In this document: one piece after another, positions 36,400 to 44,785 of the stretch
Layout: every line of letters begins with the position of its first letter
Position numbering within the stretch: position 1 is the stretch's first letter
Source of the DNA: Aeromonas tecta
Lineage (GTDB): Bacteria; Pseudomonadota; Gammaproteobacteria; Enterobacterales; Aeromonadaceae
Length of the DNA: 58,031 nt
Direction of reading: 5' to 3'
Assembly: GCF_000820185.1 (NCBI RefSeq)
Contig: NZ_CDCA01000016.1
Coordinates: 7,305-65,335 of the forward strand
The notes under the pieces: model-generated
What the model was told of the DNA's origin: nothing
What the model saw: only the letters and a program-made list of their open reading frames with translations
Databases searched by the model: none
Made by a program: the position numbers and the translations under genes

Positions 36400-36663
36400 T
36401 TAGAAGCTGTTCGGTTGGGCAACAGCCCGCACCAGCCACATCTGGCCGGATTGCAGCAGGCGCTGAGCTTCATCGATAGCCAGCATGGGCTCGGTCACAG
36501 TGCTGTGCGGCACCTCCGGCTCGGGCTGGCTGGCAACATGAGCCCGCACCCTGGTCAGCAGGGATCGCAACTGTTCTCCGTTGGCCTTGATATCGTTCAT
36601 CAGATCGATCTCGGCCTGGCTCAGCTCGCGATAGCCGGCAATCTTGCGATGTTGGTTGTCCAT
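36400..36663 (-). CDS. acb2: Acb2-type anti-CBASS protein (Acb2/Tad1 hairpin family)
   Basis: An 87-residue helical-hairpin protein. Its first helix (residues 4-26) reads HRKIAGYRELSQAEIDLMN followed by DIK, and its C-terminal end reads LLQSGQMWLVRAVAQPNSF. This is the pattern of Acb2 and T4 Vs.4, hexameric sponges that bind cyclic di- and trinucleotides and so block CBASS defence. From memory, Y11 and K26 were required for nucleotide binding in the Pseudomonas protein; both fall at exactly these positions here. It sits between the major capsid gene and the structural genes. I am fairly sure of the family, less so of activity. Confidence 0.78.
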   Translation of the reverse strand: MDNQHRKIAGYRELSQAEIDLMNDIKANGEQLRSLLTRVRAHVASQPEPEVPHSTVTEPMLAIDEAQRLLQSGQMWLVRAVAQPNSF

Positions 36664-36771
36664 CTCGCTGTCCTGGTAATGGCCTGGGCCTCGACGCTTT
36701 GAAGCTCCACCCTGGCCGGGTGAATAAATGCCTGGGCTTCATCGCCATGAAGCTCTGCCCAGGCCTGGGGG
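36664..36771 (-). other. Spacer with stable hairpin between capsid and acb2 genes
   Basis: The only sizeable gap in the head operon. It contains a long stem (36730-36764): GCCTGGGC plus TTCAT pairs with ATGAA plus GCCCAGGC, with a five-base bulge. No T-run follows on the minus strand, so it may be a processing or partial attenuation site lowering expression downstream of the capsid gene. Confidence 0.5.
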
Positions 36772-37671
36772 TTACACGATGTAGGGGGTGACCACCAACT
36801 TGACGCGCTCGTAGTTGGTGTTGCTGCCACCGTTATCGAGCAGCTGACGCTTGAGGATGGCCTCGGCGGCGGCACGGTTACCCGGGCCCACGATCAGCAC
36901 ACGCCCCATGGTTCCGATGGGGGTTCCATCCGTTTTTTTCATGCTGGCCAGCCGGTCATAGGCGGCTTCGAAGTTGGTAACCGAGAGCGCGGCCTTGGAG
37001 CCAATGGCGGTCTGCGGGAAGCCGAAGCCATAGCCGTGACGACCATCCACCCCTTGGGCGACCATGTTGTTGAACCAGGCGTATTCGCTAGTTGCCCCGA
37101 CGAACTCAAGGGCCATCGGGCGCCGTTCCTGGAAGATGATCGGCTTGAGGATCTGCATGTCGTCGATCAGGAACCAGGGCGAACCGGTATCGGTGCTCGG
37201 GTCGCCGATGACGTTGGAGAAGGTGGTAGCCGGAGTCGATTCGACCGGGTGGTCGGTATCGAAGAAGTTCTGGCCGTCGTAACAGAGGGTGGTAAATCCT
37301 GCGACCAGAAGGCCAAATGAATTCTTGTCCGGGAACAGGCCGACTTCACGCCCCCAGCCACGGGAGGTAATAGAGTATTTGCCGATCTTGTCGTCTTCCA
37401 GATCTTCACGCTTGATCTTGATGGACGCTTCGAAAGTTTTGTTGGGGATGGCGTAGCCGTGGGAACCCAGCACTTTGAGCATGCGATCACCGGTCCACTC
37501 CACCAGGCCTGGCAAATCTTTGAGCCAGCCATAAAACTCGCTGGAGCCAGAACTGGGGACTTGACTGGCAACAAGGGGCCATTGCGGTTCGACGGTATTG
37601 AGCCCTTCGACAAAGGCGGAATTAGCGCCGACGGTCAGGGCTTCAATAATCTGCGCTTCAGTAAAAGCCAT
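36772..37671 (-). CDS. Major capsid protein (Mu gp34, T)
   Basis: A 299-residue HK97-fold major head subunit of the Mu T type. Signature stretches are SSEFYGWLKDLPGLVEWTGD, YAIPNKTFEASIKIKREDLE, CYDGQNFFDTDHPV and FQERRPMALEFVGAT. It begins 15 bases after the protease/scaffold gene. Confidence 0.95.
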   Translation of the reverse strand: MAFTEAQIIEALTVGANSAFVEGLNTVEPQWPLVASQVPSSGSSEFYGWLKDLPGLVEWTGDRMLKVLGSHGYAIPNKTFEASIKIKREDLEDDKIGKYSITSRGWGREVGLFPDKNSFGLLVAGFTTLCYDGQNFFDTDHPVESTPATTFSNVIGDPSTDTGSPWFLIDDMQILKPIIFQERRPMALEFVGATSEYAWFNNMVAQGVDGRHGYGFGFPQTAIGSKAALSVTNFEAAYDRLASMKKTDGTPIGTMGRVLIVGPGNRAAAEAILKRQLLDNGGSNTNYERVKLVVTPYIV

Positions 37672-37686
37672 GGTCAGACTCTCCGA

Positions 37687-38178
37687 TTAATAGGTGGGTT
37701 TGTGGTGGCGGTTAGCCAACCAGGTTTCGGGTTTGACGCCCATGGCACGACACAGCGCCAGCTCGTCTTTGCTGAGCTTGCCGTCTTGCTGGTGCTCCTG
37801 GCCATTGACCTTGTTGTCATCGGCAATGACCGGGGCGCGAGAACACCAGGCGGTGAACTGTTCGCGACCGGCTTCGGTCTGACAGAGGCCGACATACATC
37901 GCTTTATCAGCCGGGGCGACCTTGCCTTCGGTGATGGCTGCATCGACCAGGGAATCGATCTTGCCCTTCTCGATGTCGGCCAATTTGGTCTCCAGCTCCT
38001 GGGTGCGGTTCAGGGCCAGTTGGTGGGTCGCAGCAGGGACGAACTTGGTCGGGTCCTGCTGGGCATTCAGTGCCACCTGGTGTTGTACCTGCATGGCATT
38101 GATGGCCGTCACGACCTGTTCTGCGGTGGCATCCTCTGCCAGGCCCAGTTTTTGGGTCACGATAAGGGGCAATTTCAC
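37687..38178 (-). CDS. Nested capsid scaffold protein (Mu gp33, Z-like)
   Basis: An in-frame GTG at 38178, six bases after AAGAGGA, would start a 163-residue protein (KLPLIVTQKLGLAEDATAEQ) consisting of just the scaffold half of the protease gene. Mu and lambda both make their scaffold this way. The strength of the ribosome binding site and the domain boundary support it; it remains a prediction. Confidence 0.6.
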   Translation of the reverse strand: MKLPLIVTQKLGLAEDATAEQVVTAINAMQVQHQVALNAQQDPTKFVPAATHQLALNRTQELETKLADIEKGKIDSLVDAAITEGKVAPADKAMYVGLCQTEAGREQFTAWCSRAPVIADDNKVNGQEHQQDGKLSKDELALCRAMGVKPETWLANRHHKPTY

Positions 38179-38640
38179 AGGGTTATCCTCTTGATTGTTG
38201 AGGGCGGGGACGTTCAGATTTGGTTTGTTGGTAAGGCCGGCGCTGGACATCGCCACCACCCGACCGTCAACAGGGGAGTAATCGAACGCCGGCGAATAGA
38301 AGCCAAACTTCTTGCCTTCAATCAGCTCGTTTCCTTCGGCGTTCCATTCCACTCGGGCCCAGACTTCGCCAGCGCGATTCTGCAGTTCGACGATCCAACC
38401 GACAGCTTCGGTGTTGCCTTCGCGGGTTTCGGTGGCGTGCTCAACGTCGAACGGCAGTTTCATATCGAAGGACGCGACCATTCCATCAGGGTCTGAATTA
38501 TTCCAACTGCGACCATCACGACCAGAGAACAGGCCGGCCGGTATCATCGGCAGCCAACTGCTCTGGTCTTCTGCCACCATGCGGGACATGTCGAAACAGA
38601 TGGCCTTATGGATACGTTGGTGCATGACTCGCTCCGTCAC
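37687..38640 (-). CDS. Head maturation protease with scaffold region (Mu gp32, I)
   Basis: A 317-residue protein. The first 150 residues form the protease (WLPMIPAGLFSGRDGRSWNN, DVEHATETREGNTEAVGWI with the active-site His region, KFGFYSPAFDYSP). The rest is a helical scaffold (ETKLADIEKGKIDSLVDAAI). The start is GTG 38640 (GGGAGG seven bases upstream) or ATG 38625. As in Mu, the scaffold is probably also made alone from an internal start (see next entry). Confidence 0.9.
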   Translation of the reverse strand: MTERVMHQRIHKAICFDMSRMVAEDQSSWLPMIPAGLFSGRDGRSWNNSDPDGMVASFDMKLPFDVEHATETREGNTEAVGWIVELQNRAGEVWARVEWNAEGNELIEGKKFGFYSPAFDYSPVDGRVVAMSSAGLTNKPNLNVPALNNQEDNPVKLPLIVTQKLGLAEDATAEQVVTAINAMQVQHQVALNAQQDPTKFVPAATHQLALNRTQELETKLADIEKGKIDSLVDAAITEGKVAPADKAMYVGLCQTEAGREQFTAWCSRAPVIADDNKVNGQEHQQDGKLSKDELALCRAMGVKPETWLANRHHKPTY

Positions 38641-38971
38641 ATAACAACCTCCCGCCAGGTGGCTGAGTGGGTTGAATGAAGTAATTGGGACGAGTCGATG
38701 ATGGCGGCGCGGGGCGGCCTGGGTGTAATGACGGTTTTCGCTTTGAAACAGGGAAGGTCTGGGGGTGGGAGATCGCCGGCGAGAGGGTGGCGATGTTCTG
38801 AACAGGGAGGTGATGACCGGGCATCAACAGGGTACACGGCAATCTGCAGGACGGATAGCGCGGCATGAAATGGCAGCCCTCGCCGCCACCTCACACCATC
38901 TTTAAACCATCTTTAAATCGCGTCAGATGAAGAGGCAGCACCTACAGTCATGCGCTGGTAGCCTGAAACGC
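38641..38971 (-). promoter_or_regulatory. 331-base spacer upstream of protease gene
   Basis: The longest non-coding stretch in the late region, between the MuF and protease genes. It holds an 11-bp perfect tandem repeat CCATCTTTAAA at 38896-38917. In Mu a late C-activated promoter (PI) drives gene I from this place, so a late promoter is expected here. I could not confirm a -10 box. No real gene is seen in it. Confidence 0.45.
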
Positions 38972-39778
38972 TCACAGAGGCACTGAGAGCGTCTGGCGCA
39001 TGGTTTGTTCCTTGGCTGCCAAGTCGGCTTGCAGGGCCTGCGGACGACTCTTGCCGGGGTTGTAGTTCCAACCTGGCTCGATCCCGTTTGGCAGGGTCTC
39101 CACTTCCCCGGTGCGGGTGTTCACCCACTCCTTGGTGCCGTTGTCTGGCGCCGTGGTGAGCGCCGCACCGCTGGCCACCATCTTGTCCCGCTCGTACTTC
39201 GAGACCTGCCTCACCCCGCAGTGGCAACCCCAGCCATTCGGCGGCATATGGCTCAACCACCAGGGATCGTCCACCGGCAGGGTGATGCCCTGCCAGCTGA
39301 CATGCAGGGCCCGGTGTTCCTTGGCCGGCCCCAGCTGGTAGACCAGGTAGGGCATGGCCCGCTTGGTGCGCTCGATGCGCTGCCACTGGCCGGCGGCGCG
39401 GGCGGTGCGCATGTTGGTGCTGTAGATGGTCTTGATGCGACCTTCACTGCCGAGCTGCACCTGCTTGGTCTCTCCGGTGGTCGGGTCATCCATGGTCTGG
39501 ATGCCCCACCACCCGGACTTGACCAGCAGCGGTTTGAGGATGGCCTGGAACTGGGAGAAGGTCTGCCCCTCGGCCAGCGCCTGCTCGACCAGCTGCCGCA
39601 CCTCGACCAGCAGGTCGGCGTTGAGCATCTTGGCCACGGTGAAGGCGTTGGCCTGCTCCTCCTTCCAGACGTCGCGGTAGTCGAACCCGGGCTGGATGCC
39701 CTTGGCCTTGAACCAGTCGAGCGCCGCCTGGGGGGGATAGTCGGTGGTCTTGACCTCAGCCTGCTTTTTGTCAGCCAT
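38972..39778 (-). CDS. MuF minor head protein (Mu gp30, F)
   Basis: A 268-residue minor head protein needed for head morphogenesis and DNA ejection. It starts MADKKQAEVKTTDYPPQ and has the MuF domain (about residues 60-200): ALAEGQTFSQFQAILKPLL, IYSTNMRTARAAGQWQRIER, MPYLVYQLGPAKEHRALH, then the Cys/His-containing WGCHCGVRQVSKYE. It is shorter than Mu F (about 430 aa). A second, truncated copy of its C-terminal half lies at 56306-56617. Confidence 0.9.
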   Translation of the reverse strand: MADKKQAEVKTTDYPPQAALDWFKAKGIQPGFDYRDVWKEEQANAFTVAKMLNADLLVEVRQLVEQALAEGQTFSQFQAILKPLLVKSGWWGIQTMDDPTTGETKQVQLGSEGRIKTIYSTNMRTARAAGQWQRIERTKRAMPYLVYQLGPAKEHRALHVSWQGITLPVDDPWWLSHMPPNGWGCHCGVRQVSKYERDKMVASGAALTTAPDNGTKEWVNTRTGEVETLPNGIEPGWNYNPGKSRPQALQADLAAKEQTMRQTLSVPL

Positions 39779-41339
39779 CCTGGGCATCTCCCAGGCCACG
39801 GGTGCGGAACATGTAATCGGCCATCTGCTGCACGAACGCCTCCGGCGCCAACTGCTCCTGCAGGGCCAGCAGGCCGGCATTGAATGCCTCGAAGCTGGCG
39901 GAGGTGGTGGCCAGCTCGATGATGGGGTTCATGAACTCGTCGCCGCCCAGCTCGACCCAGTCGCTCATGGCCTCGTCGGTCAGCTCGTTGATGAGCGTCT
40001 CGCTCGATTGCTGGATGCGGTTGATGGCCAGGCGCTTGCCCTGCTCGCGATTGAGCGCGACTGGCTGCACCGCCTGAATCTGCATGACACTGAGGGGCTG
40101 CATCACGATGTCGTCATCAGCCGGTTTGGCCAGGCCAAACTTGTCGCGCAGCTCGCTCTCGCTGACCTTCATGCCGCGATCGATCAGCGGCATCAGGCTC
40201 TCGACCAGCAGCTTGAGGTCTTCCGGCTCCGGCACCCGGATGCAGACGCGGGGATAGGCCTTCTGTTCACCCCAGTTGAGGATGATGAACGGTTTGACCA
40301 GGTACTCGTTGATGGTGGCTTCCAGCTGGCGGGCATCCCAGCGAGCGATGTCGAGGCGCACCTCGTCGTGCACTTCGGCCTGGGAACGGCTGCTGCCATC
40401 GTCGGTGGTCATGGTCTGACCCAGCACCGCCTTGCTGGTCTGCTCGTCGCACCAGCGCGCCATGTTCTCGAACAGGGTGTTGCCGCCGTTGCCCTTCGCC
40501 GTCTCGATCAGTTCGAGCTTCATGCTCTCGGGGATCACCGCGCCGGCGTCGGAGGCGATGCTGCCGATAGCATGCTTGAGGGTGTCGATCTGCTCGGGGG
40601 TGGCGTTGGCGCCGTACTTACCCACCCGGATGGGGATGCCGAACACCTCGGCGAAGGCCCACCAGTCGCGAATGGTGAAGCTCTTGAGCATGTACATTAC
40701 GGCGCAGAGGCGGGTCAGGCCGTTGCGCCAGATGCTGCCGGACTTGGTGCGCGGCAGATGGACGATGAACTTGTAGGGCTCCAGCGGGGCGCCTTGGGGG
40801 GCATCGTCGCTGATGAGCAGGATCTCGCTCAGGGTCTCCTGGTCCGGGCGCAGGTAGCGGGGATCGACCCAGGTGTAATCCTTCGGCATCCAGGGGCGCT
40901 GGGTGGTGTCCCACAAGATCTGACACACCCCCATGCCCTTGCCTAGGCCATCGAGCAGGTCGAAGAACAGCTCAGGGATCTGGTCGCCGGTCATCAGCTT
41001 GCGCACCTCCTCGGCCAGGCGCAGGTCTTCGGCTTCTTCGCTGGCGGCCTCGACGCTGGGGGGCAGCGCCGCCACCGCCAGCTTGCGAGTACGCAGCACC
41101 GAGGCATAGTGCAGATCCCGCTCTTCGATCTCTTCGGCCAGGGTCATGTAGTCCTGGGGATTATTGCCATCCACGACCGAACGCAGCAGGCCCGCCAACC
41201 GATGGGGGGTGATGGTGCTGGCCACGCTCGCCGGGCGCGGGTTACGCACCCCGGTGACAAAGGCCTTGGCGATATCTTCGCCGAGGGCTGGCACGTCGGG
41301 TTTGATGGGGTTGCCCCGGTCATCGAGAATGCTGGTCAC
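39771..41339 (-). CDS. Portal protein (Mu gp29, DUF935)
   Basis: A 522-residue portal of the DUF935 family. Recognisable text: ALGEDIAKAFVTGVRNPRPA, LTRKLAVAALP-like (LRTRKLAVAALPPSVEAASE), KGMGVCQILWDTTQRPWMPK and the helix AEVFGIPIRVGKYGANATPE. It forms the dodecameric DNA gate at one capsid vertex, and overlaps both terminase and MuF genes by a few bases. Confidence 0.93.
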   Translation of the reverse strand: MTSILDDRGNPIKPDVPALGEDIAKAFVTGVRNPRPASVASTITPHRLAGLLRSVVDGNNPQDYMTLAEEIEERDLHYASVLRTRKLAVAALPPSVEAASEEAEDLRLAEEVRKLMTGDQIPELFFDLLDGLGKGMGVCQILWDTTQRPWMPKDYTWVDPRYLRPDQETLSEILLISDDAPQGAPLEPYKFIVHLPRTKSGSIWRNGLTRLCAVMYMLKSFTIRDWWAFAEVFGIPIRVGKYGANATPEQIDTLKHAIGSIASDAGAVIPESMKLELIETAKGNGGNTLFENMARWCDEQTSKAVLGQTMTTDDGSSRSQAEVHDEVRLDIARWDARQLEATINEYLVKPFIILNWGEQKAYPRVCIRVPEPEDLKLLVESLMPLIDRGMKVSESELRDKFGLAKPADDDIVMQPLSVMQIQAVQPVALNREQGKRLAINRIQQSSETLINELTDEAMSDWVELGGDEFMNPIIELATTSASFEAFNAGLLALQEQLAPEAFVQQMADYMFRTRGLGDAQDG

Positions 41340-42949
41340 AGTGAGACTCCTCGGCCACGCAGGGCCTTCGTATTCGATTGCAGGTCAGCGAGTCGATTTC
41401 GCTCGTTTACATCAGTGATATATGCAGCAGGATCGGGGTGACGGTTACCAATGGTGTGCAGGGCGTACTCGACGTTCTCGGCTCGGCTGGCGAGGTAGGC
41501 GAGGAAGATGGCCACCGCCGAGTCACCGTGGCGCTTGTTGCCATCACTGCCCTGAGTGCGGCTGTCATCGATACCAGGGGTGCCCCGGTAGATCTGGATC
41601 TGCCCCAGGTCGGTGATGATGTCTTCGTGCTTGGGCAGTTCCAGCTCGTCATCTTCAAACGCCGCCTTGAAGCGCGGCATGTTGTCGCGGTAGAAGCCGA
41701 CCGACAGCATCACCTGCACCACCTCCTGCCCATAGCGATAGGCCGCCTGCTCGGCCAGGTACTGGCCGTTGCCTCGGGCATCGAGCCAGATCCCGTCTCG
41801 CCGTGGCAGCCGATCGCAGACGAAATAGAGCACCTGCTCCTGCTGCTTGAACGGCACGTTCTTGAGCTCTACCAGGAACGGCACTCGGCGACGGGTATTG
41901 GGCAGCACCTGGATCGGGGCGAAATCGGTAAGGTCACCGGAGCGGGCGAAGTCTTCCCCCAGGGCGTGGCGCAGCGTTGGGTCAAGCTTGTCGAGCTCGG
42001 GCAGGACGTCAGTATTCAGCCATTCCTGCATCTCGCCCTGGCGGGCTGACTCGCTGGCGGCATTGAACTGTGCCGAGCCGGTGAAGCGCAGCACCGGGCC
42101 ATCTATTCGACAGGCCCGCTCGCGCAGGCCCCGGGGCAGATAGGCACCGCCGCCGCTCTTGGGCTCGCAGAAGTATTCCTCCCGGGCGTCTTCCTCGGTG
42201 GCGGTATTGCGCAGCAGCTTGCGCAGCCACTCCTGTTCGGCACCGCGGCTCCACTCCTGCTTGGAAACCTGGCAGATGCGCTGATAGAGACCCTCGTTGA
42301 TGGCGGTCTCAATATCGATGCGATGCACGCTGAACTCTTTCTTGCCGGCGCGGCTGTCCTGGATCAGGGTGTTGAACAGGTTCTCGACCCCGTTGTGGGT
42401 CGAGATGATGCGCACCTTGCTGCCCCACATGGTGAGCGCCATCGCGGCCTTGAGGATGGCGGCCAGGTCTTTATGGAAGCCCCCTTCATCGATCACCACG
42501 TTGCCCTGCATCCCCCGCAGGTTGCTGGGGTTGGAGCTGAGCGCCTTGATCTTGAAGCCGCTGGCGAAGTTGATGACGTAGACCAGGATGTCTTTGTCTT
42601 CATCGGCCAGCGCCTCTTCGCTCACTTCGCTGGCAGCGTAGTGGTAGGCCCTGGCCCACATGGCGCAGGCGTCGATAAACTCGCGGGCCATGTCCTTGGT
42701 GGTGCCGACATAGAAGGTATCGCAGCCGCCCGCCGCCGTTGACATCGAGCCATTGAGCGCGGCATCGGCGGCCTCTGCCCAGGTGAGCCCGGTACGGCGC
42801 GACTTCTCGGCAATCTTGAGGGTGGCATCATCGGCGATCCAACGCTTCTGATAGGGCAGCAGCACATCGGCAGGATTGAACTGGCCGCCGATGATGGCGG
42901 CCGCTGACTGGTTGCGCAGGGAATTTTCAGCTTGGGTGAGATGCTTCAT
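41336..42949 (-). CDS. Terminase large subunit (Mu gp28)
   Basis: A 537-residue packaging motor. The ATPase has the Walker A-like EKSRRTGLTWAEAA and Walker B GNVVIDEGGFHKD; the nuclease domain has acidic clusters in LGEDFARSGDLTDFAP, GIWLDARGNGQYLAEQ and KRHGDSAVAIFLA. It packages DNA from the transposed, host-flanked prophage by headful cutting, as in Mu. Confidence 0.93.
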   Translation of the reverse strand: MKHLTQAENSLRNQSAAAIIGGQFNPADVLLPYQKRWIADDATLKIAEKSRRTGLTWAEAADAALNGSMSTAAGGCDTFYVGTTKDMAREFIDACAMWARAYHYAASEVSEEALADEDKDILVYVINFASGFKIKALSSNPSNLRGMQGNVVIDEGGFHKDLAAILKAAMALTMWGSKVRIISTHNGVENLFNTLIQDSRAGKKEFSVHRIDIETAINEGLYQRICQVSKQEWSRGAEQEWLRKLLRNTATEEDAREEYFCEPKSGGGAYLPRGLRERACRIDGPVLRFTGSAQFNAASESARQGEMQEWLNTDVLPELDKLDPTLRHALGEDFARSGDLTDFAPIQVLPNTRRRVPFLVELKNVPFKQQEQVLYFVCDRLPRRDGIWLDARGNGQYLAEQAAYRYGQEVVQVMLSVGFYRDNMPRFKAAFEDDELELPKHEDIITDLGQIQIYRGTPGIDDSRTQGSDGNKRHGDSAVAIFLAYLASRAENVEYALHTIGNRHPDPAAYITDVNERNRLADLQSNTKALRGRGVSL

Positions 42950-43530
42950 CGCGCAATCCCCAGGATCTGGCGCCGGATATCGGCGGCGGTCTCAGCCGTC
43001 AGACCGGCTTGCTTCACGATGGTCTCGGCCTTGTCGGCGACCTCGGCGGCGAACGCGGCGCGGATCTCCTTCTCGACCTTGTGGCTGGTCATGGCCGCCT
43101 GCTCCACCCGCTGGATCACTAGGGCGAGTTGGCCCAGGGATTTGGGGTCGATCATCTTGCCCTCTTCGCCGTCGCTGGCATCCATCATCTTCATGGAGGT
43201 CTCGAACGCCATGGTGCGCACGAACTCCTGCAGCAGCTTGCCCACCTCTGAGGTGGGGGCCTGGCCAAGTTTGGATGTCCAGACCTCGGCGGTGGCGCGC
43301 GCCTCGGCCATGCGACTACCGGCCAGCTCCATGCGTTTGAAGTAGCGGTTCAAACCAGTCCGACTGATCTGATCTTCCTGCGGCAAGCCGGCTTCCCGGA
43401 TCAGCTGGTTTATCTCTTCCAGGATGGCTTTCTGCGACATGGAGTCAGAGCGCAACATGGTCGCCAGCTGGCTGCGAATATCGTCAGGCAGCTGCTGGAT
43501 CTTGCTTTTGGTGTTTTTCTTCTTGGACAT
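42946..43530 (-). CDS. DUF3486 protein, probable small terminase (Mu gp27)
   Basis: A 194-residue helical protein of the DUF3486 family that precedes the large terminase in Mu-like phages. It starts with a basic patch (SKKKNTKSKIQQLPDDIR) and a helix-turn-helix-like stretch SQKAILEEINQLIREAGLP, followed by SRTGLNRYFKRME. It is the likely DNA-recognising terminase subunit, though that role is inferred from position. Confidence 0.85.
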   Translation of the reverse strand: MSKKKNTKSKIQQLPDDIRSQLATMLRSDSMSQKAILEEINQLIREAGLPQEDQISRTGLNRYFKRMELAGSRMAEARATAEVWTSKLGQAPTSEVGKLLQEFVRTMAFETSMKMMDASDGEEGKMIDPKSLGQLALVIQRVEQAAMTSHKVEKEIRAAFAAEVADKAETIVKQAGLTAETAADIRRQILGIAR

Positions 43531-43532
43531 GA

Positions 43533-43664
43533 CTACCCCAGCAGCTTGTCAACGAGCGGGGCCGCACAGCCCCACAGTGCATAGACCGGATCGCCGACAA
43601 CAGGCAGGGCCAGCAGGTAGCCCATGGCCATCATGGCGGCGACATCCAGCAGGCGGGATTTCAT
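43533..43664 (-). CDS. Small hydrophobic phage peptide
   Basis: A 43-residue peptide MKSRLLDVAAMMAMGYLLAL and onward, with one hydrophobic segment and two late cysteine/alanine-rich turns. Its ATG overlaps the stop of the preceding gene (ATGA), and it ends three bases before the DUF3486 gene. No family recognised. It might be a lysis accessory or a membrane peptide. Confidence 0.6.
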   Translation of the reverse strand: MKSRLLDVAAMMAMGYLLALPVVGDPVYALWGCAAPLVDKLLG

Positions 43665-43897
43665 GCGTGGCCCAGCCGACGAGCACGGCGGCCGGCACGC
43701 TTGGCCATGGCCTGACGCTGGGCCCGTTTGACCGATGGTCGCCCACCATTGAAAGCGGGGCGGTAGCGGCTGGCACGCTGCACCTGCCGGATGACTTTCT
43801 CGATGGGGGTGTTGGTGTCGTAATTGGGTAAGTCACGGTTCATCAAGATACCTATGCCACTCAGTACCAGTCCCATCAGGGCATGTTTCATACTCAT
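43661..43897 (-). CDS. Small basic phage protein
   Basis: About 78 residues with a short hydrophobic N-terminus (HALMGLVLSGIGILM) and a strongly basic C-terminus (KRAQRQAMAKRAGRRARR). The start at 43897 is six bases after GGAG; the frame opens 15 bases earlier. The layout, a membrane anchor plus basic tail, is loosely reminiscent of lysis accessory proteins, but I do not recognise it. Confidence 0.55.
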   Translation of the reverse strand: MSMKHALMGLVLSGIGILMNRDLPNYDTNTPIEKVIRQVQRASRYRPAFNGGRPSVKRAQRQAMAKRAGRRARRLGHA

Positions 43898-43915
43898 CAT
43901 CAGCTCCTTCATGGC

Positions 43916-44209
43916 TTACTCCGGGCGCGGTTTCTTCACGCCATCTACCACCGATTGCCCGGTGGCCACGTCATCACCCCGGCCGGTCAGTTTGGCCACC
44001 AAGGTTTCGCCAACCTTGATGATGCTGATCAGCCCTTGCTCTTCCAGCCAGCGCATGTGGGTACGCACCGCATCGCGGCTGATGTTGTGGCCGTAGGTTT
44101 CCAGGCACGAATCCAGGATCGATTCGTTGGCCGAGTAACCGGTCATCTCGCGCAGACTACGCAACATCACCAGCCGTTGGTCGGCGGTGACCATCTCTTT
44201 GAAGCTCAT
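43916..44209 (-). CDS. Mu gp26-like phage protein (VpaChn25_0724 family)
   Basis: A 97-residue winged-helix-like protein. The start MSFKEMVTADQRLVMLRSL and GYSANESILDSCLETYGH, then SRDAVRTHMRWLEEQGLI, match the VpaChn25_0724 family found at Mu gp26. It probably binds nucleic acid; its role is unknown. Confidence 0.82.
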   Translation of the reverse strand: MSFKEMVTADQRLVMLRSLREMTGYSANESILDSCLETYGHNISRDAVRTHMRWLEEQGLISIIKVGETLVAKLTGRGDDVATGQSVVDGVKKPRPE

Positions 44210-44220
44210 ATATCCCCCGT

Positions 44221-44556
44221 TTATTTGTCTTTCATTTGCTGTTCGAGTAGCAGCTGAACGAGGTGATTGACTGATGTCAGCTTCTCGGTCAGGGCTTTCA
44301 TACATCCCCTGTTTTCAGCCATTTCAAGGCGTAGGGCGGTGACCTCTTCTTGGGTCGGAAGAGCTTCAACGCGGGTTTCGAGGCCAGTGACGCGATGACT
44401 TAATTCGTCCATACCTGACTCCACTTTCTTCAAGTCCTCGCGGCGGGCGAAGGTTTTGCTCAGCCATAGCGAGATGACAGTCGCGATCAATGCTGCCAAT
44501 CCGCTGATGATGTAGCTCACAATTCCCCACCACTTCGGGATCCAGTCAAACTCCAT
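44221..44556 (-). CDS. DUF2730 protein (Mu gp25-like)
   Basis: A 111-residue protein with an N-terminal membrane span (WWGIVSYIISGLAALIATVI) and a long coiled-coil cytoplasmic or periplasmic tail with heptad leucines (LSHRVTGLETRVEAL). This is the DUF2730 pattern located between lysis and terminase genes in Mu-like phages. A spanin-like role has been suggested from position only. Confidence 0.8.
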   Translation of the reverse strand: MEFDWIPKWWGIVSYIISGLAALIATVISLWLSKTFARREDLKKVESGMDELSHRVTGLETRVEALPTQEEVTALRLEMAENRGCMKALTEKLTSVNHLVQLLLEQQMKDK

Positions 44557-44785
44557 AGCGATGTCTCCCCGCTATCTCTACACGGCACTGGCATGGCACA
44601 CAGCGCACCGCGTCAGGCTCTGCTTGCAGTCGCGCCAGGGCGATCTGCTCCCCACAAGTCAGGCAGAAGCGGTTGCCGCGTTCGTCCTGGTCTGGTTGTT
44701 CCTTGCGGCGGCCCACCACCTTGGTGATGGCTCGCTCGCGATTCTCTTGTTCTTGTTGTTGTGCACGGTCAAACAGGTCGGTCAT
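44546..44785 (-). CDS. TraR/DksA-type C4 zinc-finger protein
   Basis: A 79-residue protein: an N-terminal helix (TDLFDRAQQQEQENRERAI) and a four-cysteine zinc finger, FCLTCGEQIALARLQ and RCVPCQCRVE. TraR-like proteins bind the RNA polymerase secondary channel and mimic DksA plus ppGpp. Mu-like and other phages often encode one, possibly to bias host transcription late in infection. Confidence 0.83.
   Translation of the reverse strand: MTDLFDRAQQQEQENRERAITKVVGRRKEQPDQDERGNRFCLTCGEQIALARLQAEPDAVRCVPCQCRVEIAGRHRYGV

Noticed and set aside
34378..36702. 774-codon plus-strand open frame over the head-completion genes
   Set aside because: It is antisense to six well-supported phage genes and its protein is low in sense (His/Gln/Gly-rich), typical of an open complementary frame in high-GC DNA.
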